DNA of 64,000 nt from Acidimicrobiales bacterium. Lineage in GTDB: Bacteria > Actinomycetota > Acidimicrobiia > Acidimicrobiales > Iamiaceae. The notes under the pieces are model-generated. The model worked only from the letters and a program-made list of their open reading frames with translations, was not told the origin of the DNA and did no database searches. The stretch spans positions 186,001 to 250,000 of the forward strand of contig DASZTW010000008.1 in the NCBI GenBank assembly GCA_035547835.1, in the 5' to 3' direction. Below, piece after piece: positions 47,152-55,788 of this stretch. The stretch's first letter is position 1; every line of letters starts with the position of its first letter. Both the position numbers and the translations under genes were made by a program.

Positions 47152-47766
47152 ATGAGCGACATCCCCCCGGAGCTCCTGCGACGGGCGGAGGCGGCGCGAC
47201 GGGCGGCCGCCACGAACGGCAACGGGTCCGCCGGCGGCGGCGGCACCGCAACTGCGGTGCTCGACCGTCCTCCGCTCGACGATCGCCTCGCCGACGTGAT
47301 CCGTCAGGGCTCGATCCAACAGCTGCGTGCGCAGCCGACCGACAAGGTCAACGTCTGGCCGCACCTGTTGATCGTCGAGTTCGTGGCTGCCCTCACCGTC
47401 TTGGCGTTCGTCACGATCTTTTCGATCTTCGTGAACGCACCGCTCGAGGAGCTGGCGAACCCGAACAAGACGCCGAACCCCGAGAAGGCGCCGTGGTACT
47501 TCATCGGGCTGCAGGAGCTTCTGACGTACGCCAACCCGATGGTGTCCGGCGTGTTGATGCCCGGCATCTTGTTGACTGCCCTGATCCTCACCCCGTACGT
47601 GGACCAGAACCCGAGCCACCGACCCGAGGACCGCAAGTACGCGGTGTCCGTCTACACGGTGTTCCTCATGACATGGGCGACGCTCGTGATCCTCGGTGCC
47701 TTGTTCCGTGGTCCGGGGTTCAACTTCGTGCTGCCGTGGCGTGACGGCGTGTTCTTCACCCTCTAG
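47152..47766 (+). CDS. Cytochrome b subunit IV-type C-terminal subunit
   Basis: 204 residues from the ATG at 47152 (GAGGAGTGG upstream). A Gly/Ala-rich disordered N-terminus of about 65 residues, then three helices as in subunit IV/PetD: about 68-93, 128-150 and 168-190. The Qo-site motif, PEWY in most complexes, reads APWY at 113-116 inside NPEKAPWYFIGLQELL, so the usual glutamate is absent. Completes the split cytochrome b. Confidence 0.88.
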   Translation: MSDIPPELLRRAEAARRAAATNGNGSAGGGGTATAVLDRPPLDDRLADVIRQGSIQQLRAQPTDKVNVWPHLLIVEFVAALTVLAFVTIFSIFVNAPLEELANPNKTPNPEKAPWYFIGLQELLTYANPMVSGVLMPGILLTALILTPYVDQNPSHRPEDRKYAVSVYTVFLMTWATLVILGALFRGPGFNFVLPWRDGVFFTL

Positions 47767-47778
47767 AGGCCTTCCGAC

Positions 47779-48573
47779 GTGACCATCCTCATCGCCATCA
47801 TCGTGCTGGTCGTCGCTTTGCTGGCGGCCGTCGTGATCTTCGCTGTCGTGGGACGGCGCCAGACCGACAAGGCGGTCGGTCGCCTGACGCTGGAGACCAG
47901 GCGGCGCGACAAGCAGGCCCGGGCCGCGGAGCGCAAGGCCGCAACGCGGGCGCTCGCGGGTGTCGACGGCGCCGACGTCCCGGCCCCGTGGACGCCGCCT
48001 GACGAGCGCGCGGTCGGAATGGCCCGCCGGCAGTTCCTGAACCGGGGCATGGTCACCCTGTTCGCCACCGGACTCGCGGTGTTCGGCGCCGGCATCCTCG
48101 AGTTCCTCTGGCCGCAAGGCGGCGGCGGCTTCGGCTCGAAGATCAGCGTGGGGAAGATCTCCGACATCCTCGCCAACATCGACAAGAACAACGGCTTCTA
48201 CTACGTGCCCGAGGGAAAGATGTGGCTGACCCGCTACCCCTCGTACGCGTTGACCAAGGCCAAGGCGGTGTACGTCCCCGCCGAGCTCACCGCGATGGAA
48301 GCGGGCGTGACGGTGCTGTACCAGAAGTGTCCTCACCTCGGTTGCCGCGTGCCGCAGTGCCTGACCTCGAAGTGGTTCGAGTGCCCGTGCCACGGCTCGC
48401 AGTACAACCAGGTGGGGGAAAAGAAGGGTGGTCCGGCACCTCGGGGCATGGACCGCTTCGCGTCCGAGGTGAGCGGTGGCTCGCTCACCGTCGACACGGG
48501 CACGGTGATCCTCGGTCCACCGATCGGCACCGACACCACCGGCCAGGAGGCAGAGGGTCCTCACTGTGTCTGA
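47779..48573 (+). CDS. Rieske iron-sulfur subunit of the bc complex
   Basis: 264 residues. Cluster ligands in CPHLGC (184-189) and CPCHGS (202-207), with an extra Cys194. Two hydrophobic helices: about 2-24, and 91-110 preceded by ARRQFLNRG, a Tat-like twin-arginine motif. A charged linker of about 50 residues separates them. This topology is smaller than the three-helix actinobacterial QcrA. The 3' end overlaps the next gene by eight bases. Confidence 0.92.
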   Translation: MTILIAIIVLVVALLAAVVIFAVVGRRQTDKAVGRLTLETRRRDKQARAAERKAATRALAGVDGADVPAPWTPPDERAVGMARRQFLNRGMVTLFATGLAVFGAGILEFLWPQGGGGFGSKISVGKISDILANIDKNNGFYYVPEGKMWLTRYPSYALTKAKAVYVPAELTAMEAGVTVLYQKCPHLGCRVPQCLTSKWFECPCHGSQYNQVGEKKGGPAPRGMDRFASEVSGGSLTVDTGTVILGPPIGTDTTGQEAEGPHCV

Positions 48574-49756
48574 GACTTCGATGATGCTCGCGCTGGTCCG
48601 GCAGGCAGCCTCGTCCGGCGGTGGGAAGCAACCGATTCAGGAATCCATCGGATGGGTGTTGTTCTTCCTCGCCGCCGTCGGCGCGTTCCTGTTCGCCTTC
48701 GCCAACCTCCGCAAGGGTCGCAACGAGGTCGGGTCCGAGACCGAGCTCGCCATCAACCGCCGGCCGTACCTGTCGGATCAGGAGCTCGAGACCAAGAAGC
48801 TCAACCGTGCCGGTCTGATGGCGTTCCTGGGTTTGGCCTTGGTGGTCCTGGTGGTGCCGCTGTACGGCTTGCGCGAGCCCGGCCGCGAGAAGAACGCCAC
48901 ACAGGGCTTCGAGCAGAAGTTCATCAAGCAGGGCGCCGAGATGTTCGGCCCGGCCGCCGATGGCGGGTTGGGTTGCGCCGACTGCCACGGCGGCATGAAG
49001 GCACAAGGCGACAAGACGTACGCGAAGTACACGGTCACCGATTCGGCGGGTCGGTTCGTTGAGCAGGTGAGCTGGCAGGCGCCGGCGCTGAACACGGTGC
49101 TGTTGCGCTACAGCCGCGACGAGGTGCGGTACATCCTCACGTACGGACGGCCGTTCTCACCCATGCCCGCGTGGGGTGCCGAAGGTGGTGGTCCGCTCAC
49201 CACCCAGGAGATCGAGGTGCTCATCAACTACTTGCAGAGCATCCAGATCACGCCCAAGCAGGCGCAGGCCCAGGTCGCCCAAGGCCTCGAGGACGAGAAG
49301 GCCGCGGCCGCCAAGGCAGGCCACCCGTACACGAGCGACGGTCAGGCGTTGTTCAACCTCGGCTACTACGCCGACGTCGCCGGCGGCGCGTACTCGTGCG
49401 GTCGTTGCCACACCCAGGGCTGGAGCATCGGCGAGAAGCAGTCCGATGGCGACGGCGCGCTCGGGCCGAACCTCACCAACGGCGACTCGCTGCGGCAGTT
49501 CCCGGGTGCGGTGCAGGGGCTCGACGCGCAGATCGCGTTCGTCTGTGCCGGGTCGGACCAGGGCAAGCAGTACGGCGTGCACGGCCAGGGCACCGGCAAG
49601 ATGCCCGGGTTCTGCCAGTCACCGGCGTACAACCCTGACACCGATCCGCTGGCCAACCTGCCGAACGTGGCCAAGCAAGATCAGGGCACCCCAGGGAGCG
49701 GCATGATGACCCAGGCCGACGTGCAGGCCATCGTCGAGTACGTGCGAGGTCTCTGA
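48566..49756 (+). CDS. Dihaem cytochrome c subunit of the bc complex
   Basis: 396 residues. Two membrane helices (about 28-46 and 82-101), then two cytochrome c domains: CADCH (137-141) with possible ligand Met200 in PFSPMPAWG, and CGRCH (278-282) with Met in TGKMPGF. Replaces the cytochrome c1/QcrC function. GTG start overlaps the Rieske gene; the TGATG at its end couples it to the next. Confidence 0.88.
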   Translation: MSETSMMLALVRQAASSGGGKQPIQESIGWVLFFLAAVGAFLFAFANLRKGRNEVGSETELAINRRPYLSDQELETKKLNRAGLMAFLGLALVVLVVPLYGLREPGREKNATQGFEQKFIKQGAEMFGPAADGGLGCADCHGGMKAQGDKTYAKYTVTDSAGRFVEQVSWQAPALNTVLLRYSRDEVRYILTYGRPFSPMPAWGAEGGGPLTTQEIEVLINYLQSIQITPKQAQAQVAQGLEDEKAAAAKAGHPYTSDGQALFNLGYYADVAGGAYSCGRCHTQGWSIGEKQSDGDGALGPNLTNGDSLRQFPGAVQGLDAQIAFVCAGSDQGKQYGVHGQGTGKMPGFCQSPAYNPDTDPLANLPNVAKQDQGTPGSGMMTQADVQAIVEYVRGL

Positions 49757-50706
49757 TGGCGCACTTGCACCTCCTTGCCGGCCTCACGTGGGACCCGGGG
49801 CTGCGCGCCATCGTCTTGCTCGCGGTGGCCGTCGGCGTGCTCATGGGCTCGACGTACATCTTGTTGACCACCAACGTCGGCCACCGGCTCGGGTTCCTAC
49901 TGGGGCTGAGCGCGGTCGCCGGTGTGCTCACCGCGCTGTCGATCGTGTGGATGCTGTACGGCCTGGGCTACAAGGGCCGCGCGCCCGAGTGGAAGGTCAA
50001 GGAGGTCACGGTCGGAAGCCCGGCGCAGGCCTCGATCAGCGCGGTCCGAACGCTGCCGTTACCGTCCAAGCTACCGTCCCCCGACGAGCTGATCGACAAG
50101 TACCACCTCGAGTCGGCGTTCGCGACCCAACAGCGGTTCGTCAACTTGTCCGACATCAGCGGTGCCAGCGCGCAGGCCCGCGCCGAGTTGCAAAAGCAGA
50201 CGGGTGGCTGGCGCTTGCTGCCCACGGCCGACAAGAACGCGTCCGACGCTTCGGCCACCGCGACGCAGTACCTCACCACCGAGAGCACGGCCCCGAAGTT
50301 CACCGACACCAACCAGTTCGTGGTGCTCGGAACCTATGACAAGGGTGGCAAGCCGGGCATCGGCACCAGCACCTCGATCGTGCACCGGGTGCTGCACCGG
50401 GTCGAGACCACGGCCATGTGGTTCATCGGCAGCAACCCCACCCACTACGCAGTGGTGCAGGTGCGTCCGGCGGTCCACCAAGTTGCGCAGCCCGGTGAGG
50501 CGCCCCCGACAGGCGTCCCCGACGCGACCCAGCCCGTCTACAACATCGTGATGGTCCGCGACCTCGGGTCCGTGCGCCAACCGAGCTTCGCGATCTTCCT
50601 CTTCAGCGCGATCCTGCTCGCCATCTGCCTCACCACGCTCCACCGGCGTGACAAGGTGGCCATGGCGTTGCGGGCGGCGCCCCGACCCGAGACGGCAGGA
50701 GTGTGA
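49756..50706 (+). CDS. Membrane protein of the bc operon, unrecognised
   Basis: 316 residues. Two N-terminal helices (about 17-37 and 43-68), a soluble Ser/Thr-rich region of about 200 residues without cysteines or haem motif, and one C-terminal helix (FAIFLFSAILLAICLTTL). GWRLLPTADKN and HYAVVQVRPAV may be conserved. The ATG overlaps the cytochrome stop, and nuoA starts three bases after its own stop. Its place between bc and Nuo genes suggests a role in a complex I/bc assembly; function unknown. Confidence 0.75.
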   Translation: MAHLHLLAGLTWDPGLRAIVLLAVAVGVLMGSTYILLTTNVGHRLGFLLGLSAVAGVLTALSIVWMLYGLGYKGRAPEWKVKEVTVGSPAQASISAVRTLPLPSKLPSPDELIDKYHLESAFATQQRFVNLSDISGASAQARAELQKQTGGWRLLPTADKNASDASATATQYLTTESTAPKFTDTNQFVVLGTYDKGGKPGIGTSTSIVHRVLHRVETTAMWFIGSNPTHYAVVQVRPAVHQVAQPGEAPPTGVPDATQPVYNIVMVRDLGSVRQPSFAIFLFSAILLAICLTTLHRRDKVAMALRAAPRPETAGV

Positions 50707-50709
50707 GCC

Positions 50710-51171
50710 ATGGGTCAATACCTTCCGATCCTGACCCTCACCGTGCTGGTGCTGCTGTTCGTGGTGTTCAGCTTCGCGGCGTCGCAGATCCTGGCGCCCA
50801 AGCGACCCACTGACGCCAAAGAAGCGCCGTACGAGTGCGGCATCGTCCCCACCGAGGAGCCGCCCGAGCGCTTCCCGGTGCGCTTCTACCTGGTGGCCAT
50901 GATCTTCATCGTCTTCGACGTGGAGATCATCTTCATCTATCCGTATGTCACGTCGTATCGCGAGCTCGGGGCGTACGGCCTGATCGACATGATCGTGTTC
51001 TCCGTGGCGGTGTTCGCGGCGTTCATCTTCTTGTTGGCCAACGGCGCGCTCGACTGGGGCCCGATCAAGCACCTGCGGCGTGGCGGCGACCAAGTGTCGG
51101 TGGGCCGCACCGCGGCCACCACGATCAAGCGGGTCGGCCTCGAAGGACGCGACGAGGAGGTGGCTGCCTGA
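50710..51171 (+). CDS. nuoA: NADH-quinone oxidoreductase subunit A
   Basis: 153 residues, three helices. The conserved loop [24 protein letters not shown] has the family's Glu and Cys, and [10 protein letters not shown] lies in the second helix. A basic 30-residue C-terminal tail is longer than usual. The stop shares one base with the nuoB start (TGATG). Confidence 0.94.
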   Translation: MGQYLPILTLTVLVLLFVVFSFAASQILAPKRPTDAKEAPYECGIVPTEEPPERFPVRFYLVAMIFIVFDVEIIFIYPYVTSYRELGAYGLIDMIVFSVAVFAAFIFLLANGALDWGPIKHLRRGGDQVSVGRTAATTIKRVGLEGRDEEVAA

Positions 51172-51764
51172 TGGGACTCATCGGCGACATCAAAGACGAC
51201 GGCTTGGCGGGGATCCCGCACAACTTCCTCACCGGCAAACTCGAGGATTTCGTCCGCTACTGCCGCTACCGCAGCTGCTGGGGTGCGACGTTCGGGCTCG
51301 CGTGTTGCGCGATCGAGATGATGGGCACCGGCGCTTCGCACTACGACCTCGCCCGCTTCGGGATGGAGGTCTTCCGGGCCTCGCCGCGCCAGGCCGACCT
51401 CATGATCGTGGCTGGCCGCGTCTCGCAGAAGATGGCCCCGGTGCTGCGCCAGGTCTACGACCAGATGATGGAGCCCAAGTGGGTCATCTCGATGGGCGTC
51501 TGCGCCAGCACCGGCGGCATGTTCAACAACTACGCGATCGTCCAGGGCGTCGACCAGGTGGTGCCGGTCGATGTGTACGCCCCCGGCTGCCCGCCCGGCC
51601 CCGAGACGCTCACGCACGCGATCGTCACCTTGCACGGCCTGATCCGCAACGGTGAGATCTTGCGGCGCCGTGAGGCCACCGGTGCGGGCGCGGGCGTCAT
51701 GATCGAGCAGGTCGACGGCCAACGCGCCCCGAGCGCCGGTGTCCCGGTGGCGGTGGGTCGCTGA
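51171..51764 (+). CDS. nuoB: NADH-quinone oxidoreductase subunit B
   Basis: 197 residues. Carries cluster N2: [25 protein letters not shown] and [12 protein letters not shown] provide the four Cys ligands. A C-terminal extension of about 25 residues. ATG chosen by TGATG with nuoA. Confidence 0.96.
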   Translation: MGLIGDIKDDGLAGIPHNFLTGKLEDFVRYCRYRSCWGATFGLACCAIEMMGTGASHYDLARFGMEVFRASPRQADLMIVAGRVSQKMAPVLRQVYDQMMEPKWVISMGVCASTGGMFNNYAIVQGVDQVVPVDVYAPGCPPGPETLTHAIVTLHGLIRNGEILRRREATGAGAGVMIEQVDGQRAPSAGVPVAVGR

Positions 51765-52294
51765 TGAGCGACGAGACGACCGTCGGCGACGCCGCCGAGG
51801 CCCCGGTGGTGGCGGAGGGGGAGACCTTCCACGGTCACCCGGTCACGTACAGCCGTGGCCAGCGGACTGTTCACGTCCCTCGTGAAGATCTCGTGGCACT
51901 CGTGACGGCCATCGGCGACGAGGGTTGGGTGCAACTGCTCGACGTGACCGCGGTCGACTACCTCGGCTACGAGGCACCGCGGGATCTGCCGGCCGGTGTG
52001 ACGGGCGCCCGCTTCGAGCTGCTCGTGACGCTCATCTCGCACCAGGAGCGCCAGCGGATCCGGCTTCGAATCCAAGTACCGGCGGACGACTGCGTCGTCG
52101 ACTCACTCGTGCCGCTCCACCCTGGTGCCGAATCGCTCGAACGCGAGGTGTTCGACATGTTCGGCATCCGCTTCGAGGGCCACCCCGACCTCACCCGGAT
52201 CCTCATGCCAGAGGATTGGGAGGGCCACCCACTTCGCAAGGACTATCCGTTGGGTCGCATCCCCGTGCAGTTCAAGGGGGCTCCATCACGATGA
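51764..52294 (+). CDS. nuoC: NADH-quinone oxidoreductase subunit C
   Basis: 176 residues, 30-kDa subunit of the peripheral arm. The signature EREVFDMFGIRFEGHPDLTRIL and DWEGHPLRKDYPLG are present. Overlaps both neighbours (TGATG and ATGA). Confidence 0.95.
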   Translation: MSDETTVGDAAEAPVVAEGETFHGHPVTYSRGQRTVHVPREDLVALVTAIGDEGWVQLLDVTAVDYLGYEAPRDLPAGVTGARFELLVTLISHQERQRIRLRIQVPADDCVVDSLVPLHPGAESLEREVFDMFGIRFEGHPDLTRILMPEDWEGHPLRKDYPLGRIPVQFKGAPSR

Positions 52295-53721
52295 CCACCC
52301 ACGTCCACGACCAAGACCAAGACCAAGACCAACGAGACGACCTCGGGGGGGCGGACGCCGAGGTGCCGGAGCACCTGCGCCACGACCTCTTCGGTCTCGA
52401 CGAGTCCACGTTGCGCCTGTCGTCGCAGACCGACGAAGGCGCGCAGACCATGCAGCCGCGTCGCGCGGGTGGCCCCGATGTGTTGCGCGAGCAGGGCTGC
52501 GTCCTGCGCATGTCGGAGGCAGAGGCGCAGCGCCTCGCGGAGCGAGAGCCCTCCGAAGAAGAGACCACGATCATCAACATGGGACCGCAACACCCGTCCA
52601 CGCACGGGGTGCTGCGGCTCATGCTCGAGCTCGACGGCGAGTCCGTGCTGCGCACGAAGCCGGTCATCGGCTACCTGCACACGGGCATGGAGCGCACGGG
52701 CGAGGAGCTGACGTACGTCCAGGGGTGCACCAACGTCACCCGCATGGACTACCTCGCCCCGATGTTCAACGAGCTCGTCTACTGCACCGCTGCAGAGCAG
52801 CTCCTCGAGCTCGAACTGCCCGAGCGGGCGATCTGGATCCGCATGCTGCTGTGCGAGGTGCAGCGGGTGGCCAGCCACCTCATGTTCCTCGCCACCAACG
52901 GCATGGACCTCGGTGCGGTGTCGATGATGTTGTACGGCTGGCGCGAGCGCGAGGAAGTGCTGCGCTGGCTCGAGATGGTCACCGGCCTGCGGATGAACCA
53001 CAACTTCATCCGCGTCGGCGGCACGGCGGCCGACCTTCCTGATGGCTGGCAAAGGCCGCTCGAGACGTTGCTCACCACCATCCCGAAGCGGTTGGTCGAA
53101 TACGACACGCTGATGACCAACCAGCCGATCTGGCGCGAGCGTCTCCAAGGCGTCGGCTCGATCACCACCGAGGAAGCGCTGGCGCTCGGTGCCACCGGCC
53201 CGATCCTGCGGTCCACCGGCTACGCGTGGGACCTCCGCAAGGACATGCCGTACCTCAAGTACGACCAAGTCGAGTTCGACGTCGTCGTCGGCACGTACGG
53301 CGACTGCTTCGACCGGTACGCCATCCGGCTCAACGAGGTGCGCGAGTCGCTGCGGATCATCGAGCAGATCATCGACCTCATGCCCAAAGGCGACTACAGG
53401 ATCCAAGACCGCAAAGTCACGCCGCCGCCTCGTGCACGCATCGACGAGTCGATGGAAGCGCTGATCCACCACTTCAAGATCTTCACCGAAGGTTTCAAGG
53501 TGCCGCCGGGCGAGACGTACGCCGCCATCGAGTCGCCGCGCGGCGAGATCGGTTGCTACATGGCGAGCGACGGATCCGCCCGTCCGTGGCGCATGCACAT
53601 CCGCGAGCCCAGCTTCGTGAACCTCCAATGCCTGCCCCACATGATGCGGGGAGGTCTGGTGGCTGACGCGGTCGCGATCGTGTCGTCGATCGACCCCATC
53701 CTCGGAGGCGTCGATCGGTGA
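52291..53721 (+). CDS. nuoD: NADH-quinone oxidoreductase subunit D with long N-terminal extension
   Basis: 476 residues, 49-kDa subunit lining the quinone site. The family domain starts at about residue 92 (TIINMGPQHPSTHG, includes the quinone-site His). The first 90 residues are extra: an Asp-Gln repeat (DQDQDQDQ, encoded by GACCAA repeats) and a polar stretch. An ATG at residue 74 (52510) could be the start, but it lacks a ribosome-binding site while the ATG at 52291 overlaps the nuoC stop (ATGA). Confidence 0.93.
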   Translation: MTTHVHDQDQDQDQRDDLGGADAEVPEHLRHDLFGLDESTLRLSSQTDEGAQTMQPRRAGGPDVLREQGCVLRMSEAEAQRLAEREPSEEETTIINMGPQHPSTHGVLRLMLELDGESVLRTKPVIGYLHTGMERTGEELTYVQGCTNVTRMDYLAPMFNELVYCTAAEQLLELELPERAIWIRMLLCEVQRVASHLMFLATNGMDLGAVSMMLYGWREREEVLRWLEMVTGLRMNHNFIRVGGTAADLPDGWQRPLETLLTTIPKRLVEYDTLMTNQPIWRERLQGVGSITTEEALALGATGPILRSTGYAWDLRKDMPYLKYDQVEFDVVVGTYGDCFDRYAIRLNEVRESLRIIEQIIDLMPKGDYRIQDRKVTPPPRARIDESMEALIHHFKIFTEGFKVPPGETYAAIESPRGEIGCYMASDGSARPWRMHIREPSFVNLQCLPHMMRGGLVADAVAIVSSIDPILGGVDR

Positions 53722-53770
53722 CATCGCCAGTTTGCACGACGTTGTCCGTTTCCACTGAGGTAGGCGGGCT

Positions 53771-54400
53771 GTGCCGAGACTGACCCCTGAAAACACCGAG
53801 CTGGCCAAGGAGATCATCGGGCGGTACCCACGCCCGAAGTCGGCCTTGATCCCGTTGCTCCACCTCGCGCAAGAGCAAGACGGCTACGTCGCCGACGACG
53901 CGATGGAGCACCTCGCCGAGTTGGTGGGCGTCACACCCGCCGAGGTGATCGGCACCTGCAGCTTCTACGAGATGTTCAAACGTGAGCCCGTCGGCCACTA
54001 CCTCGTGAACATCTGCCACGGCATCGCCTGCCACATCATGGGTGCCGACGAGCTGATCGCACACGCGGAGGAGAAGCTCGGCGTGAAGGCCGGTGGCACG
54101 ACGCCCGACGGCAAGATCACGCTCGAGCACGCAGAGTGCCAAGCCGCCTGTACCGAAGCCCCGTGCCTCCAGGTCAACTACCGCTTCGGCTACAAGGTGA
54201 GCTTCGACGACTTCGACCAGCTCGTCGACGATCTGCGCGCCGGCAAGCTCGACGACCAGATCCCGCCGCACGGCACCCTTGCCCGCCGCGAGTTCCGCCA
54301 GCACATCCCGGCCGACCGCGCGGCAGGCAACGCAATGCCCGACCAGAACATCGTGCCGGCGTGGATCGCCCGCACCGCCGACGCCGAGGGAGCCAGCTGA
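53771..54400 (+). CDS. nuoE: NADH-quinone oxidoreductase subunit E
   Basis: 209 residues, thioredoxin-like [2Fe-2S] (N1a) subunit. Ligands: C-x4-C in ICHGIACH and C-x3-C in AECQAAC. GTG start with GAGGTAGG upstream. The 49-base gap after nuoD is the largest inside the nuo run. C-terminal tail of about 40 residues is variable. Confidence 0.93.
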   Translation: MPRLTPENTELAKEIIGRYPRPKSALIPLLHLAQEQDGYVADDAMEHLAELVGVTPAEVIGTCSFYEMFKREPVGHYLVNICHGIACHIMGADELIAHAEEKLGVKAGGTTPDGKITLEHAECQAACTEAPCLQVNYRFGYKVSFDDFDQLVDDLRAGKLDDQIPPHGTLARREFRQHIPADRAAGNAMPDQNIVPAWIARTADAEGAS

Positions 54401-55788
54401 TGGCCGTGACCGACGCGCCGAAGATCGTCACCGGACGCCTCGCGCAGTACGACGACGCCCACACGATCGCCCGCTACGAAGCCACCGGCGGTTACCAGGG
54501 CCTGCGCAAGGCGCTGGCGACCACCCCGCAGGCCGTGCACCAGGAAGTCAAAGACGCCAGCCTGCTCGGGCGCGGCGGCGCCGGATTCCCCGCCGGCACC
54601 AAGTGGGGCTTTTGCCCGCCGGGCGTCTACCCGCGCTACCTGGTGGTGAACGGCGACGAATCCGAACCGGGCACGTACAAGGACCGCATCCTCATGGAGC
54701 GCGATCCGCACCAGCTCATCGAAGGCATCTTGATCGCCTGCTATGCGATCGGCTGCTCGCAGGCGTTCTTGTACTGCCGTGGTGAGATGGCCTTCGCCCA
54801 CGAGCGGTTGGGCGAGGCGCTCAACGAGGCGTACGCGGCCGGCTACGTCGGCAAGAACATCCTCGGCACCGACTTCTCCATCGACATCGCCTTGCACTGG
54901 GGTGCCGGCGCCTACATCGTCGGTGAAGAGACCGCGCTGATCGAGTCGCTCGAAGGCAACCGCGGCATGCCGCGACTCAAGCCGCCGTTCTTCCCGGCCG
55001 CCAAGGGCGTCTACATGCAGCCCACCGTGGTCAACAACGTCGAGACGTTGGCCAACCTCAACTGGATCATGGTCAACGGCGGCAAGGCGTTCGCCGAGTA
55101 CGGCGCCGAAGCGTCACGGGGCACCCGGATGTTCGCAGTGTCCGGCCACGTCAAGCGACCGGGCGTTTACGAGGTCGAGTTCGGCGTCACGACGTTCCGC
55201 GACCTGCTGTACGCCCCGGTGTACTGCGGCGGCATCCGCGGCGACCGCCAGCTCAAGGCCTTCATCCCCGGCGGGGCGTCGGCGCCGTGGCTCTTCGAGG
55301 AGCACCTCGACCTGCCGCTCGAAGCCGGCGCGGTCGGCAAGGCAGGGTCGATGTTGGGTTCGGGCGCCATCGTGGTGATGGACGAGACCACCGACATGGT
55401 CAAAGCCGCGCTGAACCTGGTGCGGTTCTTCGCCCGGGAGTCGTGTGGCAAGTGCACGCCCTGCCGGGAGGGGACCACCTGGCTCGAGACCATCCTGCAG
55501 CGGATCGTCGACGGCCACGGTCGCCCGCAGGACCTCGATCTGCTGCTCGACGTGTCCGACAACATCAGCCCCGGGCTGGTGTGGCCGCCCAAGCAGACCA
55601 CGATCTGCCCGCTGGGGCAGTCGGCCACGCCGTGCATCGCCGGTGCGATCACCCGCTTCCGCGACGAGTTCGAGGCAAAGATCGGCGCCCCGGCTCCTGT
55701 CACGGTGAAGGTGGGCGGCGCGGCGTACCTGCCACCGCCGAGCTCGAACGGCACCGCCACAGCATCTGAGGAGACGGCCGGTGTCTGA
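54400..55788 (+). CDS. nuoF: NADH-quinone oxidoreductase subunit F
   Basis: 462 residues, the NADH- and FMN-binding subunit. GRGGAGFPAGTKW (NADH loop), NGDESEPGTYKDR, GAYIVGEETALIESLEG (FMN), and cluster N3 in ESCGKCTPCREGT with the fourth Cys at TICPLG. Starts in the nuoE stop (TGATG); the C-terminus overlaps nuoG by eight bases. Confidence 0.95.
   Translation: MAVTDAPKIVTGRLAQYDDAHTIARYEATGGYQGLRKALATTPQAVHQEVKDASLLGRGGAGFPAGTKWGFCPPGVYPRYLVVNGDESEPGTYKDRILMERDPHQLIEGILIACYAIGCSQAFLYCRGEMAFAHERLGEALNEAYAAGYVGKNILGTDFSIDIALHWGAGAYIVGEETALIESLEGNRGMPRLKPPFFPAAKGVYMQPTVVNNVETLANLNWIMVNGGKAFAEYGAEASRGTRMFAVSGHVKRPGVYEVEFGVTTFRDLLYAPVYCGGIRGDRQLKAFIPGGASAPWLFEEHLDLPLEAGAVGKAGSMLGSGAIVVMDETTDMVKAALNLVRFFARESCGKCTPCREGTTWLETILQRIVDGHGRPQDLDLLLDVSDNISPGLVWPPKQTTICPLGQSATPCIAGAITRFRDEFEAKIGAPAPVTVKVGGAAYLPPPSSNGTATASEETAGV

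Noticed and set aside
45847-48564. Long open frame on the minus strand across the bc complex genes
   Set aside because: It is antisense to five clear genes; Arg/His/Asp-rich content and absent domains are typical of GC-driven open frames.
52305-52335. GACCAA repeats in nuoD as a regulatory repeat or CRISPR
   Set aside because: Hexamer repeats in frame encoding Asp-Gln; simple slippage sequence.
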